Shown here: positions 53,847 to 61,625 of the stretch, in pieces
How positions within the stretch are numbered: the stretch's first letter is position 1
How the letters are laid out: each line of letters starts with the position of its first letter
Assembly: GCA_905221385.1 (NCBI GenBank)
Contig: CAJNCV010000001.1
Coordinates: 124,001-188,000, forward strand
Direction of reading: 5' to 3'
DNA from: a bacterium
GTDB lineage: Bacteria; Bacillota; Bacilli; Lactobacillales; Streptococcaceae
Length of the DNA stretch: 64,000 nt
The notes under the pieces: model-generated
Database searches by the model: none
Told to the model about the DNA's origin: nothing
The model's input: the letters and a program-made list of their open reading frames with translations, nothing else
Position numbers and translations under genes: made by a program

Positions 53847-54218
53847 ATTTTCTAATTAAAATTTTTATTTTCTAAAGAAAAAGTACAGCTACCTTTTGTT
53901 TTTAATAGATTTAAGTTTGTAAGAGTCCGTTAGGGCTCTTTTATTCTGTGATAATTTTTTCAAATAGTATTTGTTATACTTTTTTTAATTTAGATTTATG
54001 TTGGGGGTTTGGGGGAGAAGTCACCAAGTTATCTTATCGTTGGCTGTCAAAACTAGAAGGTTTTGATTGGCTGGCGATATGATTTTTGGGATATTGTGGA
54101 CACAATATCTGAGCTCGCAAAGCCTTACAAAAATGTTGAATCTATTTTGAAAAACGTACTGACAGTGTCTGTAAGCTTACATTGTCAGTACAAATTTCTA
54201 TGAGGGAGGAAAAGCCAT
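53847..54218 (+). other. Control region between cargo and mobilisation genes
   Basis: A 372-base region without genes. It holds a terminator (53921-53945, arms AAGAG/CTCTT with CC/GG), a G-rich stretch (GGGGGTTTGGGGG near 54003) and three inverted repeats (listed as oriT candidate). It ends with GAGGGAGGAAA before the first mobilisation gene. Confidence 0.7.
54003..54191. other. Candidate origin of transfer (oriT)
   Basis: Directly upstream of the mobilisation operon lie GGGGGTTTGGGGG, then IR1 with TCAAAAC (54047-54053)/GTTTTGA (54060-54066) and outer TATCG/CGATA (54035-54079). TTGGCTG is repeated in its internal loop. IR2 follows: GATATTGTG (54090-54098)/CACAATATC (54101-54109). IR3 is GTACTGACA (54156-54164)/TGTCAGTAC (54183-54191), enclosing TGTAAGCTTACA. 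Position and repeat density fit an oriT plus operator; the nick site cannot be fixed. Confidence 0.6.
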
Positions 54219-54575
54219 ATGAAAAGAGATATACGTAGTATTCGGAAACAATTTCGCTTAACAGAAACGGAAGAAAAACAAATACTAGATTTAATGAGAG
54301 AGAAAGGAGATGATAATTTTTCTGATTTTCTCCGTAAAAGCTTACTATTATCTGATGGACAAAAACAGATGGAAAAATGGTTCAACCTTTGGAAAAAACA
54401 AAAGTTGGAACAAATTAGCCGTGATGTTCATGAAGTATTCATAGTTGCAAAAATAAATCATCAGGTTACTCAAGAACATGTTTCTATTTTGTTAACTTGT
54501 ATTCAGGAATTAATTAAAGAGGTAGAAAAAACAAGTCCTCTTAGTGAAAATTTTCGTAACAAATACATGAGGTAG
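54219..54575 (+). CDS. Mobilisation accessory protein, RHH-like
   Basis: 118 residues. The N-terminal FRLTETEEKQILDLMREKGDDNFSDFLRKSLL resembles ribbon-helix-helix DNA-binding proteins of relaxosomes, followed by a helical C-terminus. Excellent ribosome-binding site (GGGAGGAA). First gene of the mobilisation operon and next to the inverted repeats, so it probably binds oriT. Confidence 0.72.
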   Translation: MKRDIRSIRKQFRLTETEEKQILDLMREKGDDNFSDFLRKSLLLSDGQKQMEKWFNLWKKQKLEQISRDVHEVFIVAKINHQVTQEHVSILLTCIQELIKEVEKTSPLSENFRNKYMR

Positions 54576-54579
54576 TAGA

Positions 54580-54945
54580 GTGGAGCACCGATATAGAACA
54601 AATTTAAAAAAAGTCTTTTTATCTGATCTAGAATTAGTCAAATTAAACGAAAATATCTGTAAAAGTCACTGTTTATCATTTTCCGAATATGCTAGACGAA
54701 CTCTATTAAATCCTGGTATGAATTTCATCACTATTGATACAAATAGTTTTCAAGATTTGATTTTTGAATTAAAACGAATAGGAAATAATATTAATCAAAT
54801 AGCCAGAAGCATAAATTATTCGAACTTAATAACGGAAGTTGAATTAAATCAATTGAGAAAAGGTATAGAAGAGTTAATAGTAGAAGTGGAGAAAGATTTT
54901 TTTATTCAATCTGAAAAATTGAGGAAATTTTATGGTCATCACTAA
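54580..54945 (+). CDS. MobC-like relaxosome protein
   Basis: 121 residues with a GTG start 4 bases after the upstream stop (weak AGGTAG site). The motif LIFELKRIGNNINQIARSINYS is diagnostic for the MobC mobilisation family, which helps open DNA at oriT. It overlaps the relaxase gene by 14 bases. Confidence 0.85.
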   Translation: MEHRYRTNLKKVFLSDLELVKLNENICKSHCLSFSEYARRTLLNPGMNFITIDTNSFQDLIFELKRIGNNINQIARSINYSNLITEVELNQLRKGIEELIVEVEKDFFIQSEKLRKFYGHH

Positions 54946-56761
54946 ACACTTTGCGATTCATGGAAAAAATTATCGTAGTAAACTAATCAAATATATTTTG
55001 AATCCAAGTAAAACAAAAAATCTAACACTAGTTTCAGATTTTGGTATGAGAAATTATTTAGATTTTCCTAGTTATAAAGAACTAGTGAAGATGTACAATG
55101 ATAACTTTTTAAGTAATGATACTCTTTATGAATTTCGTCATGATAGGCAAGAAGTAAATCAACGAAAAATTCATTCTCATCACATCATTCAGTCCTTTTC
55201 TCCAGATGACCATCTCACTCCTGAACAAATCAATCGGATTGGTTATGAGACAGTTAAAGAGTTGACAGGAGGTAGATTTCGTTTCATTGTAGCAACTCAT
55301 GTCGATAAAGATCATATCCACAATCACATCATCCTAAATTCAATTGATCAGAATTCTGATAAAAAGTTTCTATGGGATTATAAGGCAGAACATAATCTAC
55401 GAATGGTTTCTGATCGTCTTTCAAAAATTGCAGGGGCAAAAATTATAGAAAATCGTTATTCGCATCGTCAGTATGAAGTTTATCGCAAAACAAATTACAA
55501 ATATGAAATAAAACAACGAGTATATTTTCTAATCGAGAACTCGAAAAATTTTGAAGATTTCAAGAAAAAAGCAAAAGCTTTACACTTAAAAATTGATTTT
55601 AGACACAAGCATGTTACTTTTTTTATGACTGATTCAAATATGAAACAAGTCGTACGTGATAGTAAATTGAGTAGAAAACAACCTTATAATGAAACTTATT
55701 TTAAGAAAAAGTTTGTTCAAAGGGAAACCATAAACATCTTAGAATTTTTACTTCCGAAAATGAAGAATATGAATGAATTGATTCAAAGAGCAGAATATTT
55801 TGGATTAAAAATAATTCCGAAAGAAAAACATGTTCAATTTGAATTTGATGAGATTAAGATTTCAGAGCAGGAATTGGTAAAAACGAATCGGTATAGTGTT
55901 AGTTATTTTCAAGACTATTTTAATAACAAAAATGAAACTGTTGTCTTAGATAATAAAAATTTAGTTGAACTTTACAATGAAGAAAAGCTAATTAAAGAAA
56001 AAGAGTTGCCGACAGAAGAGGTGGTATGGAAATCCTATCAAGATTTCAAGAGAAATAGGGATGCAGTTCATGAGTTTGAGGTAGAGTTGAATCTTAATCA
56101 AATAGAAGAAGTAGTAGACGATGGAATGTACATTAATGTACATCTTGGCATCCGACAAGAAGGACTTATTTTTGTACCAAATATTCAAATCAATATGGAA
56201 GAAGAAAAAGTTAAAGTATTTCTCAGAGAAACTAGTTCTTACTATGTATACCATAAAGATTCAGCAGAAAAAAATCGCTTTATGAAAGGTAAAACTTTGA
56301 TTAGGCAATTTAATCTTCAGTATGAACCGCAGTATATGTATAGAAGAATTCCTCTTAGCAAAATTAAAGAAAAAATAGAACAATTAGATTTTCTTATATC
56401 TGCGGAAAATAGTCCGAATGATTTTGAAGATATAACAAATGATTTCATTGCCCAAATATCATATCTAGAGAATATGATTGAACAAGTCCAAAATAAAATT
56501 GATGATTTAACTAATTTAGAGGAAATATTGTTGAATAATACGACAAATAGTTCTGGGAATTTAGAAAAAAATATTCAAGGTAAAAGTTCAGTAGATACAA
56601 TAGAGAAGGATTTATACATATATAAAGGAAGAATTGAAAAACTGAAGGAGAAGCATAAAGAAATTATAAACTTATTTGAAAAGTTTAATCGTACGATAAA
56701 GAAGTATAAGAAAGTAAAAAATACGAAATCTAGTAATGAAACCGAGATAACTCTGGAGTAA
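54932..56761 (+). CDS. MobP-type relaxase
   Basis: 609 residues. Nicks one strand at oriT and stays covalently attached through an N-terminal Tyr. The histidine triad is clear in HVDKDHIHNHI near residues 123-133, with an upstream HHIIQSFSP motif. The N-terminal 200 residues form the relaxase domain. The rest is helical and Lys/Glu-rich, ending in a coiled coil. Its length and neighbours match ICESa2603-type relaxases. It starts within the MobC-like gene. Confidence 0.9.
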   Translation: MVITKHFAIHGKNYRSKLIKYILNPSKTKNLTLVSDFGMRNYLDFPSYKELVKMYNDNFLSNDTLYEFRHDRQEVNQRKIHSHHIIQSFSPDDHLTPEQINRIGYETVKELTGGRFRFIVATHVDKDHIHNHIILNSIDQNSDKKFLWDYKAEHNLRMVSDRLSKIAGAKIIENRYSHRQYEVYRKTNYKYEIKQRVYFLIENSKNFEDFKKKAKALHLKIDFRHKHVTFFMTDSNMKQVVRDSKLSRKQPYNETYFKKKFVQRETINILEFLLPKMKNMNELIQRAEYFGLKIIPKEKHVQFEFDEIKISEQELVKTNRYSVSYFQDYFNNKNETVVLDNKNLVELYNEEKLIKEKELPTEEVVWKSYQDFKRNRDAVHEFEVELNLNQIEEVVDDGMYINVHLGIRQEGLIFVPNIQINMEEEKVKVFLRETSSYYVYHKDSAEKNRFMKGKTLIRQFNLQYEPQYMYRRIPLSKIKEKIEQLDFLISAENSPNDFEDITNDFIAQISYLENMIEQVQNKIDDLTNLEEILLNNTTNSSGNLEKNIQGKSSVDTIEKDLYIYKGRIEKLKEKHKEIINLFEKFNRTIKKYKKVKNTKSSNETEITLE

Positions 56762-56864
56762 ATAGTTTCCTAAAAAGTATATATAGAAGACTTTAATGTG
56801 CCAATTTGTCACATTTCACAAAATAAGAAAATAACTATACTATACTTGTTTCAGGAGACATTGG

Positions 56865-57089
56865 ATGTTGAAAAGGATTAGAGGTTTACGTGAGGATACT
56901 GATTTAACACAAGAATATATTGCTAAAACAGTCTTGAATTGTACAAGGTCAGCGTATTCTAAAATGGAGTCAGGTACCAGGTTAATCTCTATAGATGACC
57001 TTATTAAACTTGCAGATTTTTATAAGGTAAGCTTAGACTACCTTGTAGGTCGAGTGGATAACAAAGAAGACCATTACTTCAAAAAGTAG
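56865..57089 (+). CDS. XRE-family regulator
   Basis: 74 residues: essentially one HTH (IRGLREDTDLTQEYIAKTVLNCTRSAYSKMESGTR) with the C-terminal IDDLIKLADFYKVSLDYLVGR. CAGGAGA precedes the start, and TATACT-like -10 boxes lie upstream. It sits between relaxase and recombination genes and probably controls excision or mobilisation. Confidence 0.85.
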   Translation: MLKRIRGLREDTDLTQEYIAKTVLNCTRSAYSKMESGTRLISIDDLIKLADFYKVSLDYLVGRVDNKEDHYFKK

Positions 57090-57224
57090 TAGGTTAAGAA
57101 AGCACATTGACAATTGAATAGTCCAAAATGGTACTTTCCTCATTTGTGGAGCAGATTTGAATGGCTCGCCATGATAAGAGCGATTTTAAAACCATCAATA
57201 AAATAGAGCGATACTTTATATGCC

Positions 57225-57250
57225 ATGATACAAATGATATACAATGATAC
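57225..57250. repeat. Phased ATGATA repeats upstream of the recombination genes
   Basis: ATGATAC at 57225, ATGATAT at 57234 and ATGATAC at 57244 recur with 9-10 base spacing, about one helical turn. They lie in the 271-base non-coding gap before the DUF3173-type and integrase genes and could bind the XRE regulator or an excision factor. Confidence 0.4.
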
Positions 57251-57360
57251 TTCTGACCGTTCAGGCTGCCACCGTAAAAGAGCAGCAAGTGAAATTCTTA
57301 TGATGACTTCATCAGTCATGCCATGGAGGTAAAATATCTAAGAAAGGAAGTAATAAAATC

Positions 57361-57630
57361 ATGGAAACAGTAAACTATAAAGATTTAGTTGCGATTGGTT
57401 TTCCAGAGCACACATCGAGAAATATTATTAGACAAGCAAAAAAGATTGCTGTAAAAAAGTTTGAAGAAGCTAGAAAAAATGATAAGAATGCGGTACAATT
57501 AGGATGTTCACCTTTCAATAATAAAAGGTTAGGCATTGCTCCTAAAAATATTGTAGAAAATTTAATTGGTATTTCTTTTTCAGATATAGAAGGTGAGAAA
57601 AATGGTTATATCAAAGACAAAGAAATATAA
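57361..57630 (+). CDS. DUF3173-like protein, possible excision factor
   Basis: 89 residues, basic N-terminal helix-turn-helix-like region (YKDLVAIGFPEHTSRNIIRQAKKIAVKKF) and a C-terminal RLGIAPKNIVENLIG. Such proteins routinely precede the integrase of Tn5252-type elements. They occupy the slot of an excisionase, but that function is inferred. AAAGGAAG lies upstream; it overlaps the integrase gene by 29 bases. Confidence 0.75.
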   Translation: METVNYKDLVAIGFPEHTSRNIIRQAKKIAVKKFEEARKNDKNAVQLGCSPFNNKRLGIAPKNIVENLIGISFSDIEGEKNGYIKDKEI

Positions 57631-58789
57631 AGGTGTATACAAAGATTCAAAAGGAAAAATTTATTTTCAAATTGAATTAGGAGTTGATCCAATAACTGGG
57701 AAAAGAATTCAAAAGAAAGGAAGGAAAAATCAACAGGGACTACCGTTCAATTCTTTTAAGGAAGCATATGAAGAGATACTTCGTTTAAAACATGAATTTG
57801 TGAACTCTACTATTAATAATAGTTTTCTAACTTTTAGAGAGTTTATGGAAGAGATTTATTTAAAATATTATCAACAAAAAGTTCAATTTGTAACTTATCA
57901 GACCGCTTTACCACATCATCAGTTATTTATTAAGCAATTTGGTAGTAAAAAATTATCAGATATTAGTACTATTGACTGTGAAAGATTTCGCTTAGCTATT
58001 ATAGACAAGTATTCTAGTAACTATGCTAAAAATATGTGGTCTAGATTTAAAGCATGTCTGGGTTATGCAGAAAGATTGGGTTATATTGATAGAGTTCCTT
58101 TTAAAGGATTAGATAATCCTAGAGGAAAGCACCCTGATACAAAATTTTGGACTTTTGATGAATTTAAGAAAGTAATAAACTCTTTTGATATTAGTGAGTA
58201 TGAGGGACTCCATAACTACATGACGATCTGGTTATATTTTATGACTGGTTTAAGAGTTAGTGAGGGTATTGCTCTTAAATGGGAAGATATTGATTTTGAA
58301 CGTAAATGGATTCATGTTCATTCGACAATTGAAAAAGATAAAAACGGTGTATGGTATGCTAAACAACAAACAAAGACAATAGCAGGGAATCGTAAAATTG
58401 ATTTAGATGATTTTACGATTACAATACTTAAAAAATGGCGAGAAGTTCAAATCAAGAATGATGATAAAGATTATGTGGTATCACGTTTTGGTGCCCCCTT
58501 GTGTAAGTCTACAATTTCTAGGATAATAAAAAGGCATGCTAAGATTACTGGTGTACCAGAAATTACAGGTAAAGGATTAAGACATAGTCATGCATCTTAT
58601 CTTATAAATGTGTTACATAAGGATACTTTATATGTTTCATATCGATTAGGACACGCTGATAAGTCAACCACGTTGAATACATATAGTCACTGGTATTATT
58701 CAGGTGATTCAACAATTTCAGAAGAGATTACAAACAGTTTAGATAATCTTGGATTATCAATTTACCTACCAAATTCCTGCCAAAGTTAA
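57602..58789 (+). CDS. int: Tyrosine integrase of the ICE
   Basis: 395 residues from ATG 57602 after GAAGGTGAG; a GTG in frame at 57593 overlaps that site. It has an arm-binding N-terminus (KYKGVYKDSKGKIYFQIELG), a core-binding domain (about 75-170) and the catalytic domain. Catalytic residues are Arg218 in TGLRVSE, HSHxSY (GLRHSHASYL), His in RLGHADKST and the nucleophile Tyr361 in LNTYSHW. All are present, so it should be active. It lies next to attR and recombines the 15-bp core in rplL. Confidence 0.94.
   Translation: MVISKTKKYKGVYKDSKGKIYFQIELGVDPITGKRIQKKGRKNQQGLPFNSFKEAYEEILRLKHEFVNSTINNSFLTFREFMEEIYLKYYQQKVQFVTYQTALPHHQLFIKQFGSKKLSDISTIDCERFRLAIIDKYSSNYAKNMWSRFKACLGYAERLGYIDRVPFKGLDNPRGKHPDTKFWTFDEFKKVINSFDISEYEGLHNYMTIWLYFMTGLRVSEGIALKWEDIDFERKWIHVHSTIEKDKNGVWYAKQQTKTIAGNRKIDLDDFTITILKKWREVQIKNDDKDYVVSRFGAPLCKSTISRIIKRHAKITGVPEITGKGLRHSHASYLINVLHKDTLYVSYRLGHADKSTTLNTYSHWYYSGDSTISEEITNSLDNLGLSIYLPNSCQS
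58765..58784 (+). repeat. Candidate integrase arm-type repeats, right end
   Basis: CCTACCAAA (58765-58773) and CCTGCCAAA (58776-58784) lie at the very end of the integrase coding region, 57 bases inside attR. They match the motif at the left end (10204-10240). Confidence 0.5.
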
Positions 58790-58840
58790 ATATTGAGGAA
58801 TTAACCCACTAATACTGGGGGAAAATAGGATTTGCAAATT

Positions 58841-58855
58841 GTTACTCTTAAATAA
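58841..58855 (+). repeat. attR core (15-bp direct repeat)
   Basis: GTTACTCTTAAATAA, identical to the rplL end at 10098-10112, 51 bases after the integrase stop. It marks the right end of the element. Confidence 0.93.
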
Positions 58856-58953
58856 TCGTTTATCGGTTGCTTAGGAATGAAAGTCTAGTATTAAAGCCTT
58901 TTCGTATTTGCAAAAGGATAAAAAGGGTTTTATTTTAATTGAAATACTCCTGC

Positions 58954-58991
58954 AACACCCCCACAATTTTTTGTGGGGGTGTTTATTTTTT
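58954..58991 (+). terminator. Strong terminator right of attR (possible original rplL terminator)
   Basis: AACACCCCCACAA (58954-58966) pairs perfectly with TTGTGGGGGTGTT (58971-58983) across a TTTT loop, followed by a T-rich tract. Its location about 100 bases after attR suggests it ended the rplJ-rplL transcript before insertion. Confidence 0.88.
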
Positions 58992-59085
58992 CTTGTGCTA
59001 TAATAATTGATAGAATATAATATGTAAACGTTTTATTTATTATTGTATTTATGTTTAAGACAAAAATTAATTTGGAGGTATTGAT

Positions 59086-60523
59086 ATGGAATTAGGTTAC
59101 CAAGGAAGTGGTTTAGTTGAATTAAATGGAAAAAAAGGGAGTGTCACCTGTATTTGAATGAAGAAGAAGGAGGGATATTGCTTGAGATAGTTGTTAACAA
59201 AGGATTACCTAGTACATTGGAACTTCCAAATCGCATAAATGAATTAAAAGTAGAATTATTTAACGGAGCAAAATTTGTATTATTTGATGCATACCGTTAA
59301 AAAGGAGTTTCAAGTAATATTTCATCGAGTACCTCTATTTTTCCCTTTAGTGCTAAATACTTTGTAAGTGGATTTAATTCATTAGAAAAATTTACTAACA
59401 AATTTAAAAGTGTATTCTTCGAGATTAGTGGTGTAATGAAATGGGGAGGTAAAGCTGCCTACTCGATTAGTAATGACTATGGTTTATATGGTAATTCTAA
59501 CAACAGTACTATTATTTATAAAGATGAAAGTACGATAATTAAATATCTAGTTAGTGGGACTATGCTTCCTATTCATGAGGATCAATTATTTATAGATAAA
59601 ATAGAACTGAATCAAAGAACTATAATTGAGATTGAATTTATAGAGGAAACCTCTTTAGATGATTTTTTTGATTTATTTGAAAAAATTAAGAGATTAATTG
59701 AGTTGACACTCGTTGAAGAAATTAAAGTTCATAAAATTCAAGGGGTATCTAAATTAGAATTTGATGTATATGATAGTAATTATCAAAAACCTAGAACATT
59801 GGATATCATTAGTCCTATTATAAGAAAAGATAGATTTATGGGGAATTATTATGGTAGGTATATATTAAAAACATTTTTTTTAGATGATTTGTTAGAAAAT
59901 AATAGTTTTAAATATTACTTTGAGTCCTATTATAAATTAAAACCAATCATAGATCTCTATATGGAACTGCTGTATACAAAAGGGATATCACCAGTTAGAC
60001 TGTTTTTAAATGTTGTTCAAGCTCTAGAAACATATCATTCAAGGTTTAAAGCTGGATCAATGAAAGAATTTAAAGATAGAGTAAAGTGGCTAACAAACGG
60101 TTGAACAGATAAGATGGAAAGTTTTCTTTTAGGGAAATCTAAAAATTTTATTACGCTCGAAAGTAGACTTGCCGATTTAATTATAGCTGAGTACCAAGTT
60201 TTTTTTAGGACAGGAGACTTTAAAAGGACTGAATTTCCCTCTGTCATTGCTAATACTAGAAACTATTATATTCACTACAATGAATCTATTAAAGAGAAAA
60301 CAAGGATTTTAAGCGAAGAGAAGAGGAGTTAAGCATTTATAATAATTGCTTACTGATGATTTTAGATTACTATATTTATTTAGAATTAGGTTTTTCGGAA
60401 CATCAAAAATTAAAAGAAAAGCTGACACAAAGATGGGGGAGTGTTCAAACTAAATTAGACCTTAAAAAGGCGTTTGATGATAAATATGAGAAAGAAATAT
60501 TAAATGATAACTATCCTAATTGA
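59086..60523 (+). pseudogene. Broken ApeA-like HEPN defence gene
   Basis: From ATG 59086 (GGAGG upstream) a protein of about 478 residues can be reconstructed. A frameshift occurs near 59130-59150, in-frame TAA at 59298 and TGA at 60102 break the frame, and another frameshift lies near 60320-60330. The parts read MELGYQGSGLVELNG..., a long beta-rich N-terminal domain, and a C-terminal helical domain with NTRNYYIHY. The latter fits the R-x(4)-H ribonuclease motif of HEPN proteins. The layout resembles the anti-phage protein ApeA. Fragments 59436-60104 and 60114-60332 are still open frames but unlikely to be functional. Confidence 0.7.
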
Positions 60524-60879
60524 TTATAGTTGCAAAATTGCTTTTTAATGAGTATCATAATTTAAAAAATATCTTTTATGGTATAATATAAAAGAATACA
60601 AATGTTAATATATAAAAATAGGTATGTAATTAAAAAGTTAGTTTAATTTCCTACAAAAAACGTTTAAGCTCTTAAAACAAGTCGATTAAAATTTTTTAAT
60701 AATTATAAATTTTGTTTTATTTAGTTGATATTATTTATTAACAAAAAATGGATTATGAAGTATCTCATTGAGTAATGTTATTTAGGAATAGAGGCTAGAA
60801 AATAATGGTAATACGTGCTATTTTATGCTACAATGAGTATCAAGGTATATATAGATAAACGAAGAATAGAGGGAGCAAA
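60524..60879 (+). promoter_or_regulatory. AT-rich intergenic region with promoter
   Basis: 356 bases without a gene. An extended -10 box TGcTACAAT lies at 60826-60834, 45 bases before the next start, which has AGAGGGAG. I see no further structure. Confidence 0.6.
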
Positions 60880-61611
60880 ATGAAGCTAAAAAAAACATTG
60901 TTCGGTTATTATCGTGCTAAAGAAGTTGACGATACTATCGAATCTTTAGAGGAAGGTTTTTACAATGAGATTCAGAAAAAAAATGATAAAATAGAATCAT
61001 TGCGTAAAAAACTAGACTCTATGAGAGACAAGGAAAAAGAGATAGGTGAGGCTGTTGTTTATGCAAAATCACTTATTATCTCAGCACACAAAAGCGCTGA
61101 GCAAGAAGCCAAAGAAGTTTTAGAAAAAGCGCAAAAGGATTATCTGGATATACGCGAATCTATTCTGGAAGAGATTGATATCTTGACAAAAAAACGCATA
61201 GAAGCTGAAAGGCTTTATCAATTACAAAGGGAAAAAATAAAAAATCTTCTAAATCAGGTTGATGATTTTCTTGAGGATGAAAACTTAAATGAAGAGAGTG
61301 AAGTAATCACTCCGATTGATGATTCTTTTGAAGTTGATAACGAAGCTACACCTGATGAACAAGAAAACCAGAGCTTGTTTGAGAAAAAAGAAGAGACATC
61401 AAATACTTCCGTATCCCAAATCGAAGTTGTAAAAATTGAGAATATTGTTGCCAAGACAGGTACAGATAACTCGACTCCTGTTAATTATTTTATATCTTCT
61501 GACAAAGATATAGTTAAAGAAGATGATATCAAGGAAGACAATAGCAAAGAAGAACAAGCAGTGGAGAATACCAAACATCTTTCAAGAGTTGAAGAGGATA
61601 TCTTTTTATAA
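60880..61611 (+). CDS. DivIVA-like coiled-coil protein
   Basis: 243 residues. The N-terminus LKKTLFGYYRAKEVDDTIESLEE resembles the DivIVA/GpsB membrane-curvature motif (F-x-x-x-Y...EVD). A coiled coil runs over about 20-130, and the C-terminal half is acidic and disordered (EEKKE, DDIKEDNSKEE). It is 14 bases upstream of gtfA, so it is likely in the same operon. A scaffold that places adhesin glycosylation or export at the septum is possible; this is speculative. Confidence 0.65.
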   Translation: MKLKKTLFGYYRAKEVDDTIESLEEGFYNEIQKKNDKIESLRKKLDSMRDKEKEIGEAVVYAKSLIISAHKSAEQEAKEVLEKAQKDYLDIRESILEEIDILTKKRIEAERLYQLQREKIKNLLNQVDDFLEDENLNEESEVITPIDDSFEVDNEATPDEQENQSLFEKKEETSNTSVSQIEVVKIENIVAKTGTDNSTPVNYFISSDKDIVKEDDIKEDNSKEEQAVENTKHLSRVEEDIFL

Positions 61612-61625
61612 GAGGGATATGGTTT

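Larger units (their letters stand above)
10098..58855 (+). mobile_element. Integrative and conjugative element in rplL (ICESa2603-like)
   Basis: A 48.7-kb element bounded by perfect 15-bp direct repeats at 10098-10112 and 58841-58855. It contains all modules needed for self-transfer: integrase and DUF3173-type protein beside the right end, MobP-type relaxase with two accessory proteins and oriT-like repeats, VirD4/VirB4/VirB6/VirB8-like secretion genes, a wall hydrolase, and a RepA_N-type initiator. Extra functions are a C5 methyltransferase, PezAT, a Y-family polymerase cassette and the pfbA/gal/ABC cargo. The 3' end of rplL and this module order are those of the ICESa2603 family as I know it. 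All conjugation genes look intact, so the element may be mobile. Confidence 0.93.

Noticed and set aside
57094..57288. Minus-strand 64-residue frame before the DUF3173-type gene
   Set aside because: No ribosome-binding site, unnatural composition, and it crosses the phased repeats; treated as non-coding control DNA.
10098..58855. CRISPR arrays, tRNA genes, insertion sequences or antibiotic resistance genes inside the ICE
   Set aside because: Looked for and not seen: no regular spacer repeats, no tRNA-like cloverleaf noticed, no transposase or known resistance motifs.
59436..60332. Two separate intact genes (222 and 72 residues) right of attR
   Set aside because: They continue each other in the same frame across a single stop codon and join homologous-looking parts before and after; one broken gene is the simpler reading.
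60650..60660. CCTACAAAAAA resembling the integrase arm motif
   Set aside because: It lacks the second C of CCTRCC, is single, and lies 1.8 kb outside attR.
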